Shown here: piece after piece, positions 58,658 to 64,000 of the stretch
Position numbering within the stretch: the first letter of the stretch is position 1
How the letters are laid out: each line of letters starts with the position of its first letter
From: Paenibacillus sp. D2_2
GTDB taxonomy: Bacteria; Bacillota; Bacilli; Paenibacillales; Paenibacillaceae
Direction of reading: 5' to 3'
NCBI RefSeq assembly: GCF_031199965.1
Contig: NZ_CP133605.1
Location: 3,690,501 to 3,754,500, forward strand
DNA: 64,000 bases
The notes under the pieces: model-generated
What the model saw: the letters and a program-made list of their open reading frames with translations, nothing else
Databases searched by the model: none
Told to the model about the DNA's origin: nothing
Program-made: the position numbers and the translations under genes

Positions 58658-59252
58658 GATCTTTCCTCCTTGTCTGAAGGAAATCAGCTATCGTATCTAC
58701 GAGTATTTCTAGACTCTGCTCCCGGCTGGCCTCCCCATAATTAGATTTACAGGACGCTACATATTGTAATGCATCCATTAGATATGACAGAACGCCAAAA
58801 GCCATCATATCATCTTCTGCTATCCCGAATATTTGCGCGGTTCTCTTAAAGTTATCCTGTGGCTTCTGATCCTTCCATTCCTGTGCCTTGTCAGGCAATT
58901 TACGCATAAGGAATTCAAGATCATCTGGCTGAACAAACAGAGCGATGCTGTCTGGAGCAAGGTATATTTCCTTCAAGGCCCTTACTACATTGTCACGAAA
59001 ATTACCGTCATCATACTGAATAGTCAGAATAGTATCCAACATTTTTTTCTCAGCTTTTTTTACAATCTCGTACAGAAATTCTTCCTTGGACGGATAGAAG
59101 CTGTAGAAGGAGCCTTTGGCAATCGAAGCTGCCTTAGTGATGTCGTCTACTGTGACTCGTTTTAAGCCTTTTTCACGAATCAGAAGGATGCCTTTCTGCA
59201 GTAGAGCTTCCTGAATCAACCGCTTTTCTTCCTTACTAACCATTTTCGGCAT
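58644..59252 (-). CDS. TetR-family regulator of the FtsX-type transporter
   Basis: About 202-aa TetR repressor; ATG at 59252 chosen, six bases after GAGGTG (an in-frame GTG lies three codons upstream). HTH is VTVDDITKAASIAKGSFYSFYPSKEEFLYE. The C-terminal half is a generic ligand domain with VQPDDLEFLMRKLP. First gene of the TetR-ATPase-FtsX operon, consistent with autoregulation through the inverted repeat and promoter just upstream. Confidence 0.88.
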   Translation of the reverse strand: MPKMVSKEEKRLIQEALLQKGILLIREKGLKRVTVDDITKAASIAKGSFYSFYPSKEEFLYEIVKKAEKKMLDTILTIQYDDGNFRDNVVRALKEIYLAPDSIALFVQPDDLEFLMRKLPDKAQEWKDQKPQDNFKRTAQIFGIAEDDMMAFGVLSYLMDALQYVASCKSNYGEASREQSLEILVDTIADFLQTRRKDHDQI

Positions 59253-59271
59253 GTACATCACCTCTTTATTT

Positions 59272-59296
59272 TGACTACATTAAGTATTTATAGTCA
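59272..59296. promoter_or_regulatory. Inverted repeat upstream of the TetR gene
   Basis: TGACTA ... TAGTCA with a 13-base spacer, located between the -10 element and the TetR start. It is a candidate operator for TetR autoregulation. Confidence 0.5.
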
Positions 59297-59305
59297 TTAT
59301 AAATA

Positions 59306-59334
59306 TATATACTCCTCGCTATTCTTTCTGTCAA
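59306..59334 (-). promoter_or_regulatory. Sigma-A promoter of the TetR/ABC operon
   Basis: Minus-strand TTGACA (-35, 59329-59334), 17-base spacer, TATATA (-10, 59306-59311). A perfect -35 with a good -10. Confidence 0.85.
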
Positions 59335-59393
59335 GGCTCGAGATCAAGCGGATAGATACAAGCTGACGATACTTATTAGGAAATCATGCAACG

Positions 59394-59430
59394 CAAAAAA
59401 GACGTTCAATATATTGAACGTCTTTTAGAA
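59394..59430 (-). terminator. Rho-independent terminator after the YuzB-like gene
   Basis: Stem AAAGACGTTCAATATATTGAACGTCTTT with flanking A-run on one side and TTTT on the other, 25 bases past the repaired stop of the YuzB-like gene. It works in either direction. Confidence 0.85.
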
Positions 59431-59450
59431 TAAATTGATAATAGCTGCTC

Positions 59451-59683
59451 TTAATTTTTCGGCTTCTTCACGAAAGGCGCCGCCTTCTCCAGCACTTCAT
59501 CTTCCGTCGGACCGCTAACATAACGACCGTTAATGTAGACGAATGCCCTTTGCCACATGGCCCACAATAAGACTTACATCCGATCTTGATATCGGCATCT
59601 GGCGCCATTTTCTGCAGCTTCGGCACTAGCGTCTTCATACGGATATGATTGCATTTATCGCAAATGCGAATGTCATTCGCCAT
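59451..59683 (-). CDS. yuzB: DUF1450/YuzB-family protein (frameshifted)
   Basis: About 77 aa after repair. It keeps the zinc-finger-like Cys pairs RICDKCNHIR and KIGCKSYCGPCGK, then FVYINGRYVSGPTEDEVLEK. The frame breaks at TTT 59549-59551 (plus strand); adding one base restores the C-terminus and moves the stop to 59451. It lies one base after the HesB-like gene, a linkage also found in B. subtilis (yutM-yuzB). Function unknown; YuzB binds metal through its Cys pairs. Confidence 0.8.
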
Positions 59684-59684
59684 C

Positions 59685-59987
59685 TTAGTGATCTCCGTGA
59701 TTACCTTTGGACGGATTCGTAATCACGAAACCTTCTTCAGGTAAGTACAAATAATCGATCTTCACACCATCGAGCAACGGCTCATTCGCATCAACGAGAA
59801 CATCGATTTCCTTGTCGGTCGATACCAATGTCAATTTGTCATCAGGCTTGACCAAATCAAGGCCGTAATGAGCATGGTCACCATGAGCATGGGTAATCAA
59901 TACCTTCAAGACTAAGTCTTTGTTCTCTTCCTTGTCCATTTCTTTCTTTATCACTTTGGCCGCATTGCGGGTAATTTTGACTTTCAT
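59685..59987 (-). CDS. Cysteine-free HesB/IscA-like protein
   Basis: 100-aa A-type (HesB/IscA) fold; ATG at 59987 behind AGGAG. The sequence aligns with IscA/YutM: KITRNAAKVIKKEMDKEENK, then the segment replacing GGGCSGLSYGM is THAHGDHAHYGLD, and the C-terminal NPNASSSCGCG is replaced by NPSKGNHGDH. All three Fe-S ligand cysteines are therefore missing; instead there are several His and Asp residues. It probably binds a metal other than a Fe-S cluster or acts without metal. It is co-transcribed with the YuzB-like gene. Confidence 0.75.
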   Translation of the reverse strand: MKVKITRNAAKVIKKEMDKEENKDLVLKVLITHAHGDHAHYGLDLVKPDDKLTLVSTDKEIDVLVDANEPLLDGVKIDYLYLPEEGFVITNPSKGNHGDH

Positions 59988-60128
59988 GAAACGACATCTC
60001 CTGTTCAGCAAATATGTTATATATCTATACTGCCAATATTCCTATTGTAAAGAAACCCTGGCGGAGATGCAAGAGTCCCACATATATATTCTGTAGATTG
60101 AGATCCTTATCTGTATGTGAATTTGCCG

Positions 60129-60368
60129 TTAAATCGATGGATATTTACGCTCTGCTCGCTTTACGAACCAGTTCATTAACAGCATCGTGACCGCCATATC
60201 ATCAATCGGAATGAACGGCAGGAAATCGGGCAGCACCCAATAGAGCAAAGCCGGAACAATGAGTAAAAGCTTGTCCAGCAATGGAATCTGCGGAGATTGA
60301 AGCAACTTGGGTACCCGCTTGAAAATATGCGACCAATAACGCAGTGACCACAATTTCGACCATTTCAT
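60129..60368 (-). CDS. DUF1232/YkvA-family small membrane protein
   Basis: Intact 79-aa protein of the YkvA family. The conserved block is KLLLIVPALLYWVLPDFLPF and PIDDMAVTMLLMNWFVKRAE. Function unknown. It is monocistronic, convergent with nothing nearby, and lies between the HesB-like gene region and the M14 peptidase gene. Confidence 0.85.
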   Translation of the reverse strand: MKWSKLWSLRYWSHIFKRVPKLLQSPQIPLLDKLLLIVPALLYWVLPDFLPFIPIDDMAVTMLLMNWFVKRAERKYPSI

Positions 60369-60427
60369 CGCGAGCCCTCCTTAGAAGTAGAATACCCTGT
60401 TTCCTCTCTTCTACACTAGTTTATTTC

Positions 60428-61392
60428 CTAGGCAGAGACAAATACAATTCTGTCCAGCTGCAATCCGGGGATCAGACTACCCCGGATGAACTCCAGTAAC
60501 AATGGTGCTAAGTCTGTATAGATCGAATCGAATTGCTGCGGTGGCAGTGGATTTTTACCCTCACCTGCCTCTACGGTAAATCCTGGACGGTGGAATTTCA
60601 GTATGAACCAGTCCTTATAGCCTGCATCACTTCCGCTCAGCTTTACTGCACGATAACCACTCACTTCTGCCATTCTATCTGCCAGCTCCTCCGCCTCAGG
60701 CGGTTCCTGATCCCGGTAGTTCCAGTATATTTCCCGGCCTTGTGTATGAAGAGAGAACACGGCTGAAGTCCACCGTTTCCGTCAACTCCGCCAGCGCCTT
60801 GGCTTCTGGCTCGCTAAGTGGACAGGAGCCACTGTAATCCTGAGATGCAGGGCCACTAACCTCGCGCCGTTCACACTCGATCTCCCAGAAGGCCGGAAAC
60901 TGGTCATTCAGATCAATCCGCGTATATTTGCCTTCCAAGTGGTAAAGTTATCCTGTCCGCCATTCCACTCAAGTAAGCAACTTCTCAAGTCATCCCCGGC
61001 AATCACAGCTCCGTCCTGGGCTAGATCGACTCCATCCGGATTAACCATTGGCACAATCCAGAGAGTTACTTGCTGCAGCAAATGAGTGATGGTCTCCAAC
61101 CGTTGCGAACTGCTACATTCCAATAGGTCCTCCATAAAACGCAGCAAGAGTGGAGCTGTAATCCATTCATTCGCATGCACAGCCCCGTTCATATGCAGCT
61201 GTTCTGGACCATTTCCGATCATAAAACAGTCAATTGACCGCCCAAGAACACTCCGGCCGATACTACGACAACTTAGATGTGGATATTTCCTCATCAGTTT
61301 AGTGCTTTGAGTAAGAAAGTCAGCATAACGATAACCACCGCACACCTCAACAACGGGGTTCTCACCCGATCTGCAAATTGCGATAACTGCAT
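60428..61392 (-). CDS. M14-family peptidase, gamma-D-glutamyl-L-diamino acid endopeptidase type (three frameshifts)
   Basis: About 320 aa; start inferred at ATG 61392 behind AAAAGGAGGAG. Zinc carboxypeptidase fold: zinc HxxE in GAVHANEWITAP, third His in SLHTQGREIYW, catalytic Glu in FTVEAGEGKNPLP. Breaks lie at the GGGG 61355-61358, CC 60918-60919 and near 60760; one base at the first reconnects MQLSQFADRVRTP with VVEVCGGYRYADF, and the second restores NIRGIDLNDQF. Such enzymes cut between gamma-D-Glu and meso-diaminopimelate in cell-wall peptides, for spores or recycling. No signal peptide was seen. Confidence 0.8.
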
Positions 61393-61427
61393 GTTCTCTC
61401 CTCCTTTTCAAGCAAAAATTCCGTTTG

Positions 61428-62054
61428 TTAACCATGCCAGTAGCTGATCGCCGCCAGCACCAGAAGATGAAGCGGGTAATAAGATCGCCATAACCAACGC
61501 GGCATTCTAATCAACTCTATCCTGCGCCACAGTACTGGACCTAGCACTATTAACAGTGTTGGTAAAATACTAGCCATTTGCACAACCCATCCATATGCCA
61601 GTAAATAAATCACGTTAAGCAGTAAATGCATGAACAGCAGCTGATATTTCTGCGCATATCTGAATATAAGCACAAGAAGCAGTCCATATGCCCCGTAATC
61701 AAACGGGATAACCTCCACCAGCAGACTACAGCCAGCGATCAACAAGATCGACAGTATACCTGGTCTAAATTGGTCAAGCAAACGCATCAGCAGGGCAGCC
61801 ACCAGGAGCGTAGCCACAACATTTAATCCGCTCCGGCCTAGGGCCATCTGATAGGGAAGCTGAGACAGAACCGTAATGATCGTAAGCCGCAGCATATATT
61901 TACCGAAGCTACTTGTATGACGGAAGCCTTGAACCAAAGCATAGGCATAGATCGGGAAGGCGATACGGCCGATAATACGCCATATTAATTCTCCGGGAAA
62001 GAACGCTGCTCCGATATGATCCAGCAGCATCGTAATGATCGCGATCCATTGCAT
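61428..62054 (-). CDS. TraX-family membrane protein
   Basis: Intact 208-aa protein with about seven TM segments; ATG 62054 chosen, five bases after GAGGAG. The TraX family is widespread in Bacillota and includes a putative acyltransferase-like membrane protein; the bacterial chromosomal function is unknown. It precedes the M14 peptidase gene on the same strand (36-base gap). Confidence 0.8.
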   Translation of the reverse strand: MQWIAIITMLLDHIGAAFFPGELIWRIIGRIAFPIYAYALVQGFRHTSSFGKYMLRLTIITVLSQLPYQMALGRSGLNVVATLLVAALLMRLLDQFRPGILSILLIAGCSLLVEVIPFDYGAYGLLLVLIFRYAQKYQLLFMHLLLNVIYLLAYGWVVQMASILPTLLIVLGPVLWRRIELIRMPRWLWRSYYPLHLLVLAAISYWHG

Positions 62055-62169
62055 AGGCTCTCTCCTCAAAATTTAATGGTTCCTTTTTAATATTATTTTG
62101 TTACACTTAAACTACTTAAAATATGTAAGTTGACCTATTTTGAATACGCATTCAAAGAGAAAAACCTCT

Positions 62170-62358
62170 AATAGTTCGTGTTTAAAAAGTCTGACTTTCA
62201 GCACCGAGGAGGTTGGATAAAGCTAGGGACTGAGGAGCGGAGCGTACGTAGTTGGTACGTGAGCACCGGAAGGCCCGGCTGAATTCAAGATTCGATGCCG
62301 AATAGCTTCATGATTTACTACGTGATCAAAGGTGGACTTTTTAAACAACCTCTAATAG
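62170..62358 (+). repeat. MITE-like repeat, copy 4
   Basis: 189-base copy, closest to copy 2. Ends are GTTTAAAAAGTCTGACTTTC and mirror GTTTAAAAAGTCCACCTTTG. It lies directly upstream of the lipid kinase gene; its final bases (cctctaatag) abut the gene's leader. Confidence 0.88.
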
Positions 62359-62384
62359 AATGACCAACGTATGGAGGAGCTAAC

Positions 62385-63290
62385 ATGTACTTATTTATTG
62401 TGAATCAACGTTCAGGCAATGGGGGTGGAAGACGGGTCTGGAGTGAAATTAGGCAGATCCTTGATGATAAAGGAGTAACTTATGAATATCAATTTACCGA
62501 GAGTGCTGAGGGAGCCCATGATTATCTCAAGGAACGGTTAGCCGCTCCAGTAGATTGGAAAGCGGTTGGAGTCGTAGGCGGGGACGGGACGATCCACAGT
62601 CTCTTACCCGCGCTGCGCGCTACTGGGATCCCCCTGGCTGTCTTCCCGGCTGGCTCCGGCAATGATACCGCTCGGGGATTCGGAATCCCCAAGAAGATAC
62701 CGGCGGCTGTAGATACGATGTTGCAGGGATTACCAAGAATTACTGATCTTATCTCAACGAAGGGTCGTAGTACGCTAACCGCCCTGGCCGTCGGCTTCGA
62801 TGCCGAGGTAGCGGACAATGTCAATAAGAGTCGTTATAAGAAGATATGCAACTCACTGGGGGTTGGTAGGTTAGCCTATGTGATTGGCGTATTTCATACC
62901 TTACTCACCTTTCGCCCAGCCGAGCTTACCGTAGAATGTGACGGAGTTATTCATAAATATTCTTCGGCCTGGTTGACCGCAGTCAATAATGTGATTAGCT
63001 ATGGTGGAGGGCTAACGATCTGCCCTGAAGCAAAACCAGATGACGGCTTGTTAGACATTTGCATCGTTCATGATTGCTCCAAGCTTAAACTGCTTTTCTT
63101 GTTTCCTACCTTGCTGTTCGGTAAGCATACACGGCTTCCTTTTGTGACGATGATGCGTGGTAAACAAATCTCAGTCCATAGCTCACTTTCACGGCTTGCG
63201 CTAGGTGATGGAGAGCAAATCGCTTCTACACCTCTCTCCGTCTCGGCGGATCCGGGTGCTTTAATGGTAATGTGCCCGCTCCCTAAATAG
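62385..63290 (+). CDS. Diacylglycerol/lipid kinase family protein
   Basis: Intact 301-aa DagK-type kinase; ATG behind GGAGGAG. Motifs are VNQRSGNGGGRRVW, VGVVGGDGTIHSLLPAL (phosphate-binding GGDGT), FPAGSGNDTARGFGI and SYGGGLTICPEAKPDDGLLD. It phosphorylates diacylglycerol or another lipid in the cytoplasm. Its promoter region contains MITE-like copy 4. Confidence 0.9.
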   Translation: MYLFIVNQRSGNGGGRRVWSEIRQILDDKGVTYEYQFTESAEGAHDYLKERLAAPVDWKAVGVVGGDGTIHSLLPALRATGIPLAVFPAGSGNDTARGFGIPKKIPAAVDTMLQGLPRITDLISTKGRSTLTALAVGFDAEVADNVNKSRYKKICNSLGVGRLAYVIGVFHTLLTFRPAELTVECDGVIHKYSSAWLTAVNNVISYGGGLTICPEAKPDDGLLDICIVHDCSKLKLLFLFPTLLFGKHTRLPFVTMMRGKQISVHSSLSRLALGDGEQIASTPLSVSADPGALMVMCPLPK

Positions 63291-63295
63291 TATGG

Positions 63296-63342
63296 AGCAA
63301 AAAACCTTTGGATGGTTATACCCACCCAAAGGTTTTTTCTAG
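63296..63342. terminator. Bidirectional terminator
   Basis: AAAACCTTTGGATGG ... CCACCCAAAGGTTTT stem with flanking A and T runs, between the convergent lipid kinase and murI genes. Confidence 0.88.
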
Positions 63343-64000
63343 TTAAGAAGGATTCGCTACCTGCCATACAATCGGTGTTAACTCTATTTGTTCTCCTAAC
63401 CATTGCAAGGCTATTTTACGGAATATTTCCGGGTCTCCGCTGCAGAAAAACTGGTGAATCGGAATTTCATTTCCTCGCGCCAGACAATTTTTCTGATACA
63501 GAATTGTGCTGATCTCCCGCGCCGTCTCATCGGCGGAGCTGATCAGCTTAACGTTCGGCCCCATGACCTGCCTAATCTCCTTCTTGAGGAATGGGTAATG
63601 GGTACAACCGAGGATAAGACAATCAAGTGAATAGAATCTGATCTCCGTAAGTGATTCCTGGACAAGCTCCAGAGCCTCCGGAGTCTCATATCGCCCTTGC
63701 TCGACCAAAGGCGCTAATGTTGGACACGCCTTACTTACGATTTCCACTCCTGGATTTAATTCCTTGAGAGCCGTTATATAGGCTCCACTTCGAATCGTAC
63801 CTAAGGTGCCAATAACTCCAATCTGCCCTGTCTTGGTGGCGCTGATCGCCGCACGGGCTCCTGGATGTATTACACCGATTACAGGAACATTCACCTTTCC
63901 TTTGATATATTCCAGAGCCGCCGCAGTGGCAGTATTACAGGCGATAACAATCATTTTAGGATCAAATTGACTCAGAAAATCAACGATCTGCTCTGTAAAG
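63343..64000 (-). CDS. murI: Glutamate racemase (partial)
   Basis: C-terminal 218 residues of MurI; the gene continues off the right edge. It makes D-glutamate for peptidoglycan by two Cys bases: Cys in IACNTATAAAL and Cys in ILGCTHYPFLKKEI, both visible. Other motifs are GVIHPGARAAISATK and CPTLAPLVEQG. The start lies outside the window. Confidence 0.92.
   Translation of the reverse strand, partial: FTEQIVDFLSQFDPKMIVIACNTATAAALEYIKGKVNVPVIGVIHPGARAAISATKTGQIGVIGTLGTIRSGAYITALKELNPGVEIVSKACPTLAPLVEQGRYETPEALELVQESLTEIRFYSLDCLILGCTHYPFLKKEIRQVMGPNVKLISSADETAREISTILYQKNCLARGNEIPIHQFFCSGDPEIFRKIALQWLGEQIELTPIVWQVANPS

Noticed and set aside
59840..59940. Metallo-beta-lactamase motif THAHGDH in the HesB-like gene
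   Set aside because: The flanking residues and the 100-aa length fit an A-type HesB fold; the motif appears by replacement of the Cys segment.

Overview
The window looks like a chromosomal segment of a Paenibacillus-type Gram-positive bacterium. The evidence is the mid-GC Bacillota gene style with strong AGGAGG ribosome sites, two LplABC/YesMN-type sugar-uptake loci without their own ATPase, a YuzB/HesB pair, hemE-hemH, LtaS, YfmR-type ABC-F and CcpN-type genes, and sigma-A promoters and CcpA (cre) boxes. No rRNA, tRNA, phage or CRISPR locus was seen. I assign the genus by resemblance only; no search was run.

Layout. (1) 1-542: 5' part of a CcpN-like HTH/CBS regulator. (2) 0.83-13.3 kb: a minus-strand operon of YesM-type kinase, YesN-type regulator, lipoprotein, two permeases, beta-propeller glycosidase, unknown 184-aa protein, nucleoside hydrolase and ribokinase, with a divergent secreted paralogue of the glycosidase; this reads as a sense-import-cleave-phosphorylate route for a ribofuranosyl-type compound. 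(3) 13.4-30 kb: LacI regulator, GH18 hydrolase, a tandem transglutaminase-like protein with a peptide:N-glycanase-like Cys motif, a CBM9-like protein, two GH29 alpha-L-fucosidases, a membrane AraC regulator, a second lipoprotein/permease system with two perfect cre boxes, and an MFS carrier. The catabolic enzymes lack signal peptides, suggesting import of an intact fucosylated glycan or glycopeptide and its disassembly in the cytoplasm. (4) 30-32.7 kb: DrrAB-like ABC exporter divergent from a TetR regulator, with 16-bp tandem repeats between them. (5) 32.8-45 kb: terpene-cyclase-like protein, WYL regulator, cold shock protein, small proteins, PepF, LapA-like protein, M42 peptidase, secreted RCC1 protein, YfmR-like ABC-F. 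(6) 44.5-64 kb: DUF92, FAH, CapA-like, hemH, hemE, MFS efflux, O-methyltransferase, RlmL-like methyltransferase, LtaS-like, a TetR/ABC/FtsX operon, YuzB and a cysteine-free HesB-like protein, M14 peptidase, TraX-like, lipid kinase, and partial murI.

Two features cut across the window. First, about 30 apparent frameshifts break 19 otherwise well-conserved genes, and most can be repaired by adding one base to a short homopolymer. This looks like uncorrected sequencing error, not gene decay, so I annotate those genes as single CDSs over their full span. Second, a ~170-190 bp MITE-like repeat with imperfect terminal inverted repeats occurs four times, always between genes, plus one internally deleted remnant. 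A separate 23-bp palindromic repeat occurs four times near 35.1 kb.
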